From JAAELZ01 sp965237485 (lineage in GTDB: Bacteria > Pseudomonadota > Gammaproteobacteria > Arenicellales > Poriferihabitantaceae): a DNA stretch of 64,000 nt. The translations under genes and the position numbers were made by a program. This document shows, one piece after another, positions 45,567 through 55,119 of this stretch. The notes beneath the pieces were generated by a model. That model saw only the letters and a program-made list of their open reading frames with translations, had not been told where the DNA came from and made no database searches. The stretch is from positions 744,001-808,000 of the forward strand of contig CBDEFQ010000009.1 in NCBI GenBank assembly GCA_965237485.1, given 5' to 3'. Position 1 is the first letter of the stretch, and every line of letters starts with the position of its first letter.

Positions 45567-46960
45567 GAGTTATGCCTGAAAGTGGTGTATGGAGTAGTTG
45601 ACTAAAAGCGGCGTATCGGGATGAGTTGAGTTTACAACAACTTAAACTTCCACAGACATACGCCACTATGAAACAGAATAAAATTATTTCCTTTGAAAAG
45701 CCAGAGCAAAGCATCGATCCACTGCAAGAATTGATTCGCAATGGCGCTAGGCAACTCATTCAAACCGCGGTCGAGAGTGAGTTATCTGAACTGCTGTATC
45801 GCAATTGTGACAAAGTCTCAGATTCAGGACACGCTGGTGTCGTTCGTAACGGCTATTTGCCAGAACGTGAACTGCAAACCGGGATCGGCCCAGTCAAAGT
45901 ACGTATCCCCAAGGTGCGCTCCCGCACTGGAGTACCGATCACCTTTCGGTCTGCTTTAGTGCCGCCGTATGTGCGTAAAACGAGAACACTAGAAGCGGCC
46001 TTGCCTTGGCTGTATCTCAAGGGTGTCAGCACTGGAGAAATGGGGGATGCACTGAGCGTGCTAGTGGGTCAATCAGCGACTGGGTTATCATCAGGCACAG
46101 TGAGTAAGCTCAAAGCAACGTGGTCTCAGGAGTACAAGGATTGGAATAGAGAAGGTTTAGATCGAGATCGATGGGTTTATCTATGGGCGGACGGGATACA
46201 CAGCGGCCTGCGCGGCGATGAGGGCCGGCTCTGTGCCTTAGTTGTCATCGGAGTGAATGAGCGCGGTCACAAGAAATTACTGGCGATTGAAGACGGTGAG
46301 CGAGAGTCTACGCAGAGTTGGCGAGAGGTGTTGTTGGCACTCAAGGAGCGAGGCCTGAATCAACCAGAGCTGGGCATCGGTGATGGTGCTTTAGGCTTTT
46401 GGAATGCCCTGGAAGAAGTCTATCCTGGCACTAAACATCAACGGTGTTGGGTGCATAAAACGGCCAACGTGCTGAACAAGCTGCCTAAATCGGTGCAGCC
46501 CAAAGCAAAAGCAGCTCTGCATAACATTTGGCAGGAAGAAACCAAAGAAGCGGCGCAAAGCGCCTATCAATTATTCATTAAAACCTGTCAAGACAAGTAT
46601 CCAAAAGCCACGCAGTGCTTGGAAAAAGATCGCGAAGAGTTAATGACGTTCTACTCGTTCCCTGCCAAGCACTGGATGAGCATACGTACTACGAATCCAA
46701 TTGAATCAACATTCGCGACTATCCGACACCGTACCAAACGATGCAAGGGATGTCTTAGCCGTGATGGCATGTTAAGTATGATGTTCAAGCTGGGTCAGTG
46801 CGCAGAGAAAAAGTGGAACCGAATACGCGGGTTCGCCTATCTAGCAAAAGTGATTCAAGGGGTTCCATTTAAAGATGGAATAGAGCAAACTAATGACTAC
46901 TCAGATCAAACCGAGGCCGCTTGAAGAAAATGCCTCATACACCAGATTCGGGCATAACTC
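45567..46960 (+). mobile_element. IS-B copy 3 (IS256-like), intact
   Basis: This is the full 1,394-bp element with the shared GAGTTATGCC ends. TTCACTCAT is duplicated at 45558-45566 and 46961-46969. It is inserted in the 3' non-coding part of IS-H. It is the only one of four IS-B copies whose transposase gene is undamaged, so it is the likely active source. Confidence 0.95.
45668..46924 (+). CDS. IS-B copy 3 transposase (IS256 family), intact
   Basis: This mutator-type transposase of 418 residues runs from ATG 45668; a TTG 42 bp upstream is an alternative. Catalytic residues lie in 'YLWADGIHSGLRGDEGRL' (D), 'GIGDGALGFWNALEEVYPG' (D) and 'TTNPIESTFATIRHRTK' (E); 'HQRCWVHKTANVL' is the C/D-2-H motif. 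No stop or frameshift is present. Confidence 0.95.
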   Translation: MKQNKIISFEKPEQSIDPLQELIRNGARQLIQTAVESELSELLYRNCDKVSDSGHAGVVRNGYLPERELQTGIGPVKVRIPKVRSRTGVPITFRSALVPPYVRKTRTLEAALPWLYLKGVSTGEMGDALSVLVGQSATGLSSGTVSKLKATWSQEYKDWNREGLDRDRWVYLWADGIHSGLRGDEGRLCALVVIGVNERGHKKLLAIEDGERESTQSWREVLLALKERGLNQPELGIGDGALGFWNALEEVYPGTKHQRCWVHKTANVLNKLPKSVQPKAKAALHNIWQEETKEAAQSAYQLFIKTCQDKYPKATQCLEKDREELMTFYSFPAKHWMSIRTTNPIESTFATIRHRTKRCKGCLSRDGMLSMMFKLGQCAEKKWNRIRGFAYLAKVIQGVPFKDGIEQTNDYSDQTEAA

Positions 46961-47134
46961 TTCACTCATTCATCGGCAATAACTAAAGCGGACAGACTAT
47001 GTGTTAATAATCCGGACAGTTCTATTTACTTCTAACAGGCGTAGTCTTGTCCAACATGAAATGATACTGAGCGAAGGGACTGATTCTAATCGGAAATGAT
47101 ACCGAACTAATCTAATTTCTGTTCATGATGGTGA
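46925..47134. other. Junction region IS-B copy 3 / IS-H end / IS-I start
   Basis: This holds the right end of IS-B copy 3 (to 46960), its target repeat, the last 60 bp of IS-H with its inverted end, a 16-bp spacer and the left end of IS-I. The IS-I end contains two near-repeats of GAAATGATACYGA (about 47058 and 47091), which may be transposase binding sites. Confidence 0.6.
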
Positions 47135-47574
47135 ATGAATACCATTATGAATGACCACCATATAGATACCCTTGATAAGGCACGCTTGTTGCTACAAGGC
47201 ACTGATGAAATCGATCTGGCAATCGACGGTAAACGCAATCGCTATGATTTCATCAAACGCACCTTAATGCGTTTCAAGTACAGCAAACTGGGTCGAGCCG
47301 ATAAGGGTCTTGTGCTACGTTATATCACACGCATCAGCGGTTACTCTTATGTGCAAGTGAAACGCCTGGCTGCCAGCTATCTCAAGCACGGTAGAATCCA
47401 GTGGCGACATCGTGCCACAAGGGGCTTTGCTAGACGCTATAGCAATCAAGACATTAAGCTTCTAGCAGATATGGATGAACTCCACGGTACGTTATCAGGC
47501 CATGCCACTAAGAAACTCTGTGAGAAGTGGACCCGCTTTTTAGGACAGATGGCTTAGGAGTTATTTTCAGCTGA

Positions 47575-48399
47575 TTAAGCAGCCAATTTCAGGCCGCGAC
47601 ATGGATCATACATCATGTCAGGGACCATGCCCAATGTTTGATGTTTACGCTCTTGGTTGTAATAGTTTATCCAGGAGCCAATGCCGTCTTTTGCCTCTTT
47701 CATCGATTGGTAGGCTTGCAAATAGACTTCCTCATATTTCACGCTGCGCCATAAGCGCTCAACAAATACATTGTCACGCCAAGCACCTTTGCCATCCATG
47801 CTGATGCGAATACCATTGTCTTTGAGTACACCGGTAAACGCCTCACTGGTAAATTGCGCACCTTGATCGCTGTTAAAGATATCAGGCTTGCCGTAGTAAT
47901 GCAGTGCCTCTTCCAAAGCATCTACGCAGAATGCGCTATCCATGCTGTTGCTAAGCCGCCATGACAGCACTTTACGAGAATACCAATCCATCACAACGGT
48001 AAGATAAGCAAAGCCCTTAGGCATCGGGATATAAGTTATATCGGTACACCAAGCTTGATTGGGTTGATTGATGGCCAACCCACCTAGCAGATAAGGATAA
48101 ATCTTGTGCCCCGCCTTCTTCTTGCTGGTGTTAGGCCTAGGATAGATGGCTTTAATGCCCATCTTACGCATTAAGCGTCGCACATGTTTACGGTCAACTC
48201 GATGGCCTACATCTTGCAACACATCACGAATGCGTCTACTGCCAAGAAAGGGCCGATTGAGGTGAATGCGATCAATCAGATGCATCAGTTCCAAGTCATC
48301 CTCATTAGCAGGTGAGGTTTTGTAATAAACATGGGAACGATGAATCTTCAACAATTTACACTGACGAACTAACGATAGTTTATTGCTTTTATTAATCAT
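47575..48399 (-). CDS. IS-C copy 2 orfB transposase
   Basis: This intact 274-residue IS3-family OrfB has the D, D, E residues in AWCTDITYIP, FNSDQGAQFTS and NVFVERLWRSVKYEE. Apart from one residue it equals copy 1. Confidence 0.94.
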   Translation of the reverse strand: MINKSNKLSLVRQCKLLKIHRSHVYYKTSPANEDDLELMHLIDRIHLNRPFLGSRRIRDVLQDVGHRVDRKHVRRLMRKMGIKAIYPRPNTSKKKAGHKIYPYLLGGLAINQPNQAWCTDITYIPMPKGFAYLTVVMDWYSRKVLSWRLSNSMDSAFCVDALEEALHYYGKPDIFNSDQGAQFTSEAFTGVLKDNGIRISMDGKGAWRDNVFVERLWRSVKYEEVYLQAYQSMKEAKDGIGSWINYYNQERKHQTLGMVPDMMYDPCRGLKLAA

Positions 48400-48419
48400 A
48401 GTTTTGCGCTCAGGTCTGT

Positions 48420-48701
48420 TTAACGACCGAGCGCTTTTGATAAAAAATCGTTTTCCATGGTGATTTCACCGATCTTTGCCTGTAATGATTTAATCTCTGA
48501 TTCTCGGTTTGGAGATAAGCCTGTGCCTGATGCAAAGACTTCAGCTGAGCTATCGAGCAATTGTTTCTTCCACTTGACGATAAGATTTGCATTGATGTCA
48601 TAACGACTAGCAAGATTGCTTAATGTTTCATCACCTTTGATTGCTGCAAGAGCAACTTTGGCTTTGAATTGTGGGGCATGGTTTCTACGCTTTTTACTCA
48701 T
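48420..48701 (-). CDS. IS-C copy 2 orfA
   Basis: This 93-residue HTH OrfA has a leucine-zipper-like tail 'SEIKSLQAKIGEITMENDFL', which is the canonical form for IS3 OrfA. Copy 1 has a diverged version of this part. It is read in another frame 20 bp upstream of orfB. Confidence 0.9.
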   Translation of the reverse strand: MSKKRRNHAPQFKAKVALAAIKGDETLSNLASRYDINANLIVKWKKQLLDSSAEVFASGTGLSPNRESEIKSLQAKIGEITMENDFLSKALGR

Positions 48702-49736
48702 TTTCTGTTCCTCGTTTTGAACAATTATAAAACAGAAAATAACTCCTTATTTTGGCCTTCAACCTGTCCTAATCATGGAGTCCACTTCAGTGAGCGCGCC
48801 TTAGTTGTCTATGAGCAAACTGAGTATGCCAACCTGGCACGTATCTCGGTTTCTCATCTATACAATCTACGCCGATCTAAACCCTACCAGAACAATCGCC
48901 GTCACTTTGAAAAGACACATTCTAAGCCTTCTTCTATCGGCCAAAGACGTAAGCCACAGCCAGAAGGTCAACCTGGCTATAGCCGTGTAGATACAGTGCA
49001 TCAGGGCGATAAGGACAAGGTTAAAGGGGTCTATCATATCAACGCCGTTGATGAGATCACCCCGTTTGAAGTCGTGTCTTCTACACAGAAAATATCAGAG
49101 CCATTCTTGATGCCTATTCTCACTCAAATGCTAGAGCAATTCCCCTTTGTGATTAAAGGCTTTCATGCCGATAATGGCAGTGAATACATTAACCAATCGG
49201 TGGTGCGATTGTTGAATAAGCTATTAATCGAGTTGACCAAATCCAGGGCTAGACACCGTAACGACAATGCCTTAGTTGAGTGCAACAATGGGGCCATCGT
49301 GCGCAAGCATCTTGGCTTCATGCATATCCCGCAAAAATATGCGCCTGAGATTAATCAATTTGCCACCGACTTTCTTAACCCTTATTTGAATTATCACCGA
49401 CCTTGTTTCTTCCCACAGATCAGCACTAACAACAAAGGAAAACAAGTCAAAACCTATCCATATCGAAACATGATGACGCCTTATGAAAAACTCAAATCGT
49501 TGACCAATGCACAGTCATATCTTAAAACTCACATCTCGTTTACAATGCTTGACGATATCGTTTATCAGATGACTGATAATGAGGTAGCAAAACAACTCAA
49601 TGAGGAAAAAACTAAACTCTTTAAAAACATCTTTGAACAGAAATGACAATCAACTTCTCGGTATCATTCCTGTATTGGAATAGACTGCGCTAACTTGGAT
49701 AGTTAAGCTATTCACATTCAAAGGGTAACCTCCCCT

Positions 49737-50621
49737 TTAAAAACCATTCAGTTCTTTAGCAGAAATCAGAAACAGAGCCATAGCCTCATCGTCGGTGCTA
49801 AGCCAAGTAAACGGATGATTAGGATATTGGGCTTCTAAATCAAGTGCTGCCGTTCCTACCTCAACGATCAATATCCCATCGTCAGTCAAGTAATCGGGTG
49901 CTAGTTTTAGCAAACGATCTACGATATCCAAGCCCAAATCCCCGCCGCGAAATGCCATATCCGGCTCGCGCAAATATTCTGTTGGCAAAACTTCCATTCT
50001 GTGATTCGAAATGTAGGGTGGGTTGGAGCAGATCAAGTCGTATTTGCCTTGCGCTTCACCAAACAGATCGCCTTCAAATATACTCACTCGGTCTTGTAAA
50101 CCATGGCACTTCACATTTTCATTAGCGACTGCAACCGCATCAGCGGACAACTCTGTGGCGTCGATGTGGGCGTCTTCAAATGCGTGCGCCAATGCAATGG
50201 CAATACAGCCACTGCCGGTACACAAATCTAGCCCGCGTTTAATTTTGCTGGCATCCACCCAAGGCGCGAATTGCTCTGGTATCCATTCGCCAAAATAAGA
50301 TCGCGGCACGATAACGCGCTCGTCTACGTAAAAGCGGTGCCCAGCAAACCAAGCTTCTTTAATGAGGTATGCCAGCGGCTTTTGGGTGCCAATACGTTGC
50401 TCTAGCAATGCGGTGATCTTGCCTACCTGCTGCTTATTTGGCACCACCTCCCAATCAAATTTCTCTTGACCGATATCTTGATTGGTAGCGTACAACACCA
50501 ACCATGCAGCTTCTTCCCATGCGCTGATGGTACTGTGTCCAAAAAATAAATCAGCGCCTTCGAGCAAAGCTTCGATCTCTTCGGCGAGCAACTCAATATT
50601 TTTATTGGTTGTTAGGTTCAC
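49737..50621 (-). CDS. prmB: 50S ribosomal protein L3 glutamine methyltransferase
   Basis: PrmB N5-methylates a glutamine of ribosomal protein L3 using SAM. The 294 residues have an N-terminal helical domain, the SAM-binding 'GLDLCTGSGCIAIALA' (about 131-145) and the catalytic NPPY (200-203). The segment after NPPY, 'MEVLPTEYLREPDMAF', distinguishes PrmB from the release-factor methylase PrmC. The start overlaps the stop of the upstream thermonuclease-like gene by 4 bp. Confidence 0.93.
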   Translation of the reverse strand: MNLTTNKNIELLAEEIEALLEGADLFFGHSTISAWEEAAWLVLYATNQDIGQEKFDWEVVPNKQQVGKITALLEQRIGTQKPLAYLIKEAWFAGHRFYVDERVIVPRSYFGEWIPEQFAPWVDASKIKRGLDLCTGSGCIAIALAHAFEDAHIDATELSADAVAVANENVKCHGLQDRVSIFEGDLFGEAQGKYDLICSNPPYISNHRMEVLPTEYLREPDMAFRGGDLGLDIVDRLLKLAPDYLTDDGILIVEVGTAALDLEAQYPNHPFTWLSTDDEAMALFLISAKELNGF

Positions 50622-51364
50622 TGCTGTATCTCGATCATTGAGGGGTGGTATACCTTTACGCCGCTCGCATTACTTAAGGTGAACACCCAGCCGCGAACAA
50701 TTAATTTCTTGTTTAAAAACTGTTTAGCTTTACCGTTAAAATGCGCTTTCCAATGCGGCTTAGGAATCAACACTTTAAAACGCTCACCTAAATGTAAGTT
50801 GATGTGCTTACTCGACTGACTGGTTTTAGTCACTTCTCCAATAACCCTTTTATAGCCTTTAGAGCGTTGACTAGCGACCTCGCCAGCTTTTTGCGGAGCG
50901 AAATAAGCATCCCCCCAAATACCGAGATTTTCATGCCACGCTTTGGATTCCGCCTTTAGATAATCAGATAAATACGTCTGGTTATCGCCAACCGCCACAG
51001 CAAAAGCTAAGCCTGCTTCTAACAACTTAATTTGTGCATTAACGCCATTTGATGAAAACACATGCGCTAATTGCCGCCCGTGTTTGTCTTGCTTTTCTAT
51101 ATCAAAGGCAATCCCCACTTTACCTTTTCCTAAGAGTGTCTTTAGCCTCTCCTTAGCGTGCTTGGCGAAAGGCTCAGGATTTCCACCACCCAGTTCCGGT
51201 GTGTTAATACCGACCATTCTCACTTTAGTGGCGTCGCCAATAACAATCGTGTCCCCGTCTGCTACGTATTTTAACGGGTGTAACTCATATTCGGAGCTAA
51301 GCTTCGCGTCGCTACAAGCAACCAAAGCCAGCGCAATAAAAAAGCAGGGCATCATCGCAGCCAT
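50618..51364 (-). CDS. Thermonuclease (SNase-like) family lipoprotein
   Basis: This is a staphylococcal-nuclease-like OB-fold protein of 248 residues. The N-terminus has a short hydrophobic signal ending in the lipobox-like LVAC (Cys17), suggesting a periplasmic, membrane-anchored nuclease. Active-site elements 'VADGDTI', Arg49 and Glu57 ('VRMVGINTPE') and 'DKHGRQLAHVF' (second catalytic Arg) are visible. A C-terminal extension of about 90 residues looks like a further OB-type domain. It is placed between rpmE and prmB, and the overlap with prmB suggests co-transcription. Confidence 0.88.
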   Translation of the reverse strand: MAAMMPCFFIALALVACSDAKLSSEYELHPLKYVADGDTIVIGDATKVRMVGINTPELGGGNPEPFAKHAKERLKTLLGKGKVGIAFDIEKQDKHGRQLAHVFSSNGVNAQIKLLEAGLAFAVAVGDNQTYLSDYLKAESKAWHENLGIWGDAYFAPQKAGEVASQRSKGYKRVIGEVTKTSQSSKHINLHLGERFKVLIPKPHWKAHFNGKAKQFLNKKLIVRGWVFTLSNASGVKVYHPSMIEIQQ

Positions 51365-51385
51365 TCGCCGCCAGAAGCTTAAGCT

Positions 51386-51592
51386 CTAGCTCTTGCGGCC
51401 GTAACGCGCTTGGAACTTGCCTACGCGGCCAGTGGTATCAACAATTTTTTGTTGCCCCGTATAAAAGGGATGGCATTCAGAGCAAACCTCAACGCTGATG
51501 TCACTACTTGCTGTAGAGCGAGTTTCAAAAGAGTTGCCGCAAGTGCAGCTAACTTTAATGCTGTTGTAATCTGGATGGGTTTCAGCTTTCAT
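51386..51592 (-). CDS. rpmE: 50S ribosomal protein L31 (zinc-binding type)
   Basis: This 68-residue protein has four cysteines: Cys16 and Cys18 (SCTCGNSF) and Cys37 and Cys40 (VCSECHPFYTGQ). This is the zinc-ribbon C+ form, as opposed to the Zn-independent paralogue used under zinc starvation. It is followed 21 bp later by the thermonuclease-like gene. Confidence 0.97.
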   Translation of the reverse strand: MKAETHPDYNSIKVSCTCGNSFETRSTASSDISVEVCSECHPFYTGQQKIVDTTGRVGKFQARYGRKS

Positions 51593-51887
51593 CGGTTTTC
51601 CTCGTGGCCGCGCTACTTCAGCGCAAATTTGGTTTTATGCTTGCCCGAAATTCTAGGCGAATTTCGGGGGCGGTGAATATATGCAATATGGGCTTTAGTT
51701 GCAACATTTAAAACTCTTTAAAAATCTTTAGTTTTAAAGGCCGCAGCAGAACGTTATGAGCGAAGGCAAGAGCAAGGCAAAAACTGGCGAAAGAGCGCAG
51801 TTTGCAATTGCAAATGAGCATTTTGAGCCAGTTTTTAACGCCGTATTGTCGAGCGCCACAGTTATAGCTTGGGTTGTGCTGTGGTCT

Positions 51888-53156
51888 TTAGCGGTTCATC
51901 GACTGAAAAAACTCTGCATTATTCTTAGTAGCTTTTAACTTATCCAGTAAGAATTCAATGGCTTGAACGTCATCCATCGGGTGCAGCAATTTACGCAATA
52001 ACCACACCTTTTGTAGTTCATCGGGCTCCATCAATAATTCCTCGCGGCGCGTGCCAGATTTGTTAATGATGATAGACGGATAAGTGCGTTTTTCTGCGAT
52101 ACGGCGATCCAAATGCACTTCCATATTGCCCGTGCCTTTGAACTCTTCATAAATTACTTCATCCATTTTTGAACCTGTGTCAACCAAAGCCGTGGCTAAA
52201 ATGGTTAAGCTGCCGCCTTCTTCCAAGTTCCGCGCCGCACCAAAGAAACGCTTGGGGCGCTGTAGTGCATTGGCGTCGACACCACCAGTTAATACCTTAC
52301 CTGAAGATGGTGCAACTGTATTGTAAGCTCTCGCGAGTCGAGTGATAGAGTCTAATAAAATGATAACATCATTTTTATGCTCGACTAAACGCTTAGCCTT
52401 CTCCAGCGCCATTTCAGACACTTGTACGTGCCGCGTTGCGGGCTCATCAAAAGTAGATGAAATCACTTCACCATGTACCATGCGCGACATTTCTGTCACC
52501 TCTTCTGGGCGTTCATCTATCAACAACACGATCAAATGTGCGTCTGGGTTGTTAGTCGTGATGGCTTGCGCAATCTGTTGCAGCATCACTGTTTTACCCG
52601 TTTTAGGTGCAGACACGATCAAACCACGTTGGCCTTTGCCAATCGGTGAGACTAAGTCGATCACCCGTCCGGTAATGTCTTCAGAAGAACCTGTCTCTCG
52701 TTCCAACCTCATACGCTTGTCTGGATGCAACGGCGTGGCATTTTCAAATAGAATTTTATGCTTGGCTTGGTCAGGATCCTGGCCATTAATAGTTTGAACC
52801 TTAAGCAGGGCAAAATAACGCTCAGATTCTTTTGGCGGGCGAATTAAACCACTTACGGTATCACCTGTACGCAATCCGAAACGTCGAATTTGACTCGGTG
52901 AAACATAAATATCATCAGGCCCGGCCACATAAGAGCTGACTGAAGATCGGAGAAACCCAAAACCATCTTGGAGAATCTCTACGACACCTTCGCCGTGAAT
53001 ATCGACACCTTTCTTGGCCTCTGATTTTAGGATGGCAAAAATCTGTTCCTGCTTGCGCTGGCGGCCAATATTTTCAAGGCCTAAGGATTGCGCAAGCTCA
53101 ACGACTTCTGCGGGAGTTTTAAGTTTTAATTCTGATAAATTGAGTGATGAAGACAT
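51888..53156 (-). CDS. rho: Transcription termination factor Rho
   Basis: Rho is a hexameric RNA-dependent helicase that ends transcription of untranslated RNA. The 422 residues have the cold-shock-like RNA-binding domain (about 55-120, 'DGFGFLRSS', 'DIYVSPSQIRRFGLRTGD'), Walker A 'SAPKTGKT' (182-189), Walker B region 'DVIILLDSITRLARAYN', the Q-loop and the R-loop 'TGNMEVHLDRRIAEKRTYPS'. It is full length and intact. Upstream trxA, common in this class, is replaced by tpx. Confidence 0.98.
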   Translation of the reverse strand: MSSSLNLSELKLKTPAEVVELAQSLGLENIGRQRKQEQIFAILKSEAKKGVDIHGEGVVEILQDGFGFLRSSVSSYVAGPDDIYVSPSQIRRFGLRTGDTVSGLIRPPKESERYFALLKVQTINGQDPDQAKHKILFENATPLHPDKRMRLERETGSSEDITGRVIDLVSPIGKGQRGLIVSAPKTGKTVMLQQIAQAITTNNPDAHLIVLLIDERPEEVTEMSRMVHGEVISSTFDEPATRHVQVSEMALEKAKRLVEHKNDVIILLDSITRLARAYNTVAPSSGKVLTGGVDANALQRPKRFFGAARNLEEGGSLTILATALVDTGSKMDEVIYEEFKGTGNMEVHLDRRIAEKRTYPSIIINKSGTRREELLMEPDELQKVWLLRKLLHPMDDVQAIEFLLDKLKATKNNAEFFQSMNR

Positions 53157-53347
53157 AAAAAGAAAAGTGAAGACGCTCTAAGGGATAGAGCCTAATTAGT
53201 GACGAGCTATTGTTGGTTTAGCTTATGTGTGCGGATCCACAAACCGTGGCGCACAGGAAGAACGAAGTGGAATGTTTATTACTCGTTCTGTAGTGGATGA
53301 TACTCAGGCTGACAATCCTTGTCTAGTACTAAATCCGGTTTGTTTTT

Positions 53348-53375
53348 GGAAACAAGCTAATATTCAGCTTGTTCC
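53348..53375. other. Hairpin between tpx and rho
   Basis: GGAAACAAGCT-AATATTC-AGCTTGTTCC forms a nearly perfect 10-11-bp stem 32 bp beyond the tpx stop, in the rho leader side of a 250-bp gap. It lacks a strong T-run on either strand, so it could be a weak tpx terminator or part of the rho 5' leader structure, where autoregulation is known in other bacteria. Confidence 0.45.
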
Positions 53376-53406
53376 CAACAGCATACTTCCAAGAAACCTT
53401 TAGGCC

Positions 53407-53907
53407 TTAGCCAAGTGCGGCAATTGCCACTTCATAGTTAGGCTCATCGCCAATTTCTGTAACCAGCTCGGTATAAACCACCTTATCATCTTGATCAATT
53501 ACCACCACCGCGCGCCCAGTGAGACCCGCCAAAGGGCCATCGACAATCATTACACCGTAGTCGGTAGCGAAATCGTTGCTGCGCATCATTGATAAAGTTT
53601 TTACAGAGTCTGTATTCTCAGATGAACAAAAACGGCTTTGCGCAAACGGTAAATCAGCTGAAACGATTAGCACCACAGTGTCATCACGCTGCGCCGCACT
53701 TTCGTTAAACTTCCGCGTTGAAATAGCGCATGTCGGCGTATCTATACTCGGAATAATATTCAATAGCTTCATCTTCCCAACGTAATCTCTTAACGTTACG
53801 TCACTTAGATCGTGCCCAGTTAAAGTAAATGCGGGTGCAGCTGCACCAACTGGTGGCAACTCTCCGTTGGTGTTGGTGGCATCGCCATGAAATGTGATTT
53901 TCGCCAT
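53407..53907 (-). CDS. tpx: Thiol peroxidase (atypical 2-Cys peroxiredoxin)
   Basis: Tpx reduces lipid hydroperoxides using thioredoxin. The 166 residues contain the peroxidatic Cys60 in 'SIDTPTCAISTRKFN' and the resolving Cys94 in 'SRFCSSEN'. Fold landmarks 'FHGDATNTNGELPPVGAAAP' are at the N-terminus. Length and motifs are normal. Confidence 0.96.
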   Translation of the reverse strand: MAKITFHGDATNTNGELPPVGAAAPAFTLTGHDLSDVTLRDYVGKMKLLNIIPSIDTPTCAISTRKFNESAAQRDDTVVLIVSADLPFAQSRFCSSENTDSVKTLSMMRSNDFATDYGVMIVDGPLAGLTGRAVVVIDQDDKVVYTELVTEIGDEPNYEVAIAALG

Positions 53908-53961
53908 TTGATTTCCTCTGCAAATTAAGGGTTTAAAAGTTTGCTTTGCGCATATGAAACT

Positions 53962-55077
53962 TCACACTATTTCGCGCTTAGCGGTAAGGTAGGTTTTGGT
54001 TGACATCTCCCACAACCGGCTAGCGGTCCTTTTGAAAGGCATAGTTAATTTATTGCCTTGATATATGTCCTCAGGCGGCGCATCCGCTGATAGCAACAAC
54101 TTTACCTGATAATCATAGGCTGTGTCGATTAAGTTTATTAAGCACCGAGCTGCCTCATCATCGTCGTTAAACAGCTTTGGGACATTAGCTAACATTAAGG
54201 TGTTAAACTGATTGGCAATTTGGATGTAATCCATTTGCGAGCGATAAGTGCGACACAGTTCATCGAATTCAAACCAAGCCAATCCGTCGTGGGTGCTAAC
54301 CGCATTGATTGTTCGCCCTGCTACTGTCAGTGTTTTAGGTGCTAAGCTGGTTGCACTCGTAATTTGATGATAGCAGCGTAACAGACCCGCATGCGCCTGC
54401 TCGCCTAAGGGAGAATAATAAATTTCGTCGAACACCCATTCTCGAGTACGAAAGTCTTTGTCTCCAGATACTTCGATAATGTGGCTGTTGTCTTTTAATA
54501 AGGCTATAGCACCCATAAACGAATCACGTTGAATGCCCCCAGCATAGAGTTCATCTGGTGGAATATTCGACGTTGTCACCACCACCACACCTCGAGCATA
54601 TAAGTGCGTAAGTAAGCCGTGCAAAATCATCGCATCGGCAATGTCGTTGACCATAAACTCATCTAGGCAAAGCAATTTATTTTTATCTGACACTTGCTTT
54701 GCAATAAGCTGCAAAGGGTTAACTTGGTCTGCAAGTTGGCCATTTTGCTCATGTACCCACAACATAAAGCGATGGAAATGAATGCGCCACTTTTCGGTGA
54801 TGGGTAAGCCCTCAAAAAAGATATCCATCAAATGGGTTTTACCGCGACCCACTCCACCCCAAATATAAAGACCATTAATGCTTTCAAGCGCAGATTCCCC
54901 GCTGTTACTAAACAAGTGCTTGCTAAGGCGCGCAAACAAGTTTTGTTTCGCGTCACCCTGCGCCGCTAACAATTGCACTTGCAAGTAATCCAGAGAGTCC
55001 ACCAAAGAACGTTGCTGAGGGTCCGCGTCCAACTGACCTGACGCAACCAAATTGGCAATGGTATGCTTAAAACTCAT
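53962..55077 (-). CDS. zapE: Cell division protein ZapE (AFG1-like ATPase)
   Basis: ZapE is an AAA+-type ATPase that associates with the FtsZ ring, notably during stress. The 371 residues have Walker A 'GGVGRGKT' (74-81), Walker B 'LLCLDEFMVNDIADAMIL', and C-terminal family sequence 'WFEFDELCRT'. It is followed on the same strand by tpx; whether they are co-transcribed is unclear (54-bp gap). Confidence 0.93.
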   Translation of the reverse strand: MSFKHTIANLVASGQLDADPQQRSLVDSLDYLQVQLLAAQGDAKQNLFARLSKHLFSNSGESALESINGLYIWGGVGRGKTHLMDIFFEGLPITEKWRIHFHRFMLWVHEQNGQLADQVNPLQLIAKQVSDKNKLLCLDEFMVNDIADAMILHGLLTHLYARGVVVVTTSNIPPDELYAGGIQRDSFMGAIALLKDNSHIIEVSGDKDFRTREWVFDEIYYSPLGEQAHAGLLRCYHQITSATSLAPKTLTVAGRTINAVSTHDGLAWFEFDELCRTYRSQMDYIQIANQFNTLMLANVPKLFNDDDEAARCLINLIDTAYDYQVKLLLSADAPPEDIYQGNKLTMPFKRTASRLWEMSTKTYLTAKREIV

Positions 55078-55119
55078 GCGGGTATTATCTCATCGAATGA
55101 TTCAAGCAAGTGGTATTGA

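Larger units (their letters stand above)
44299..47022 (+). mobile_element. IS-H (rve-type, ISNCY-like), interrupted by IS-B copy 3
   Basis: Inverted ends AACTGTCCGGATT (about 44300) and AATCCGGACAGTT (about 47009-47021) enclose a transposase gene and, near the 3' end, IS-B copy 3. No convincing target duplication was found. Family placement rests on the transposase. Confidence 0.78.
47523..48789 (-). mobile_element. IS-C copy 2 (IS3 family)
   Basis: This is a 1,267-bp element with ends AGAAGTGGACCC and (inverted) TGAAGTGGACTC. The target GTG is duplicated at 47520-47522 and 48790-48792, the 3-bp duplication usual for IS3. It is inserted in the IS-I transposase gene in the opposite orientation. 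Confidence 0.95.
47135..49646 (+). pseudogene. IS-I transposase, split by IS-C copy 2
   Basis: The first part (47135-47522) encodes the N-terminal 'RYDFIKRTLMRFKYSKLGRA' and HTH-like region to 'HATKKLCE'. The second part (48793-49646) continues in phase 'RALVVYEQTEYANLARISVS' and carries the rve core: 'YSRVDTVHQG' (D), 'FHADNGSEYIN' (D) and 'RNDNALVECNNGAIVRKH' (E). Removing IS-C and one GTG repeat restores a single frame of about 413 residues, so this transposase was intact before insertion. Confidence 0.92.
47039..49690 (+). mobile_element. IS-I (rve-type transposase element), interrupted by IS-C copy 2
   Basis: The ends read GCGTAGTCTTGTCCAACATG and (inverted) GCGCAGTCTATTCCAATACA and stay similar for about 33 bp (both reach AATGATACYGAG). 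The element carries one transposase gene split by IS-C copy 2. No target duplication was identified. prmB begins immediately to the right. Confidence 0.82.

Noticed and set aside
51756..51938. 60-codon plus-strand frame between rpmE and rho
   Set aside because: It overlaps the 3' end of rho, has no family resemblance that I recognise, and is not the priA gene sometimes found here. Probably chance.
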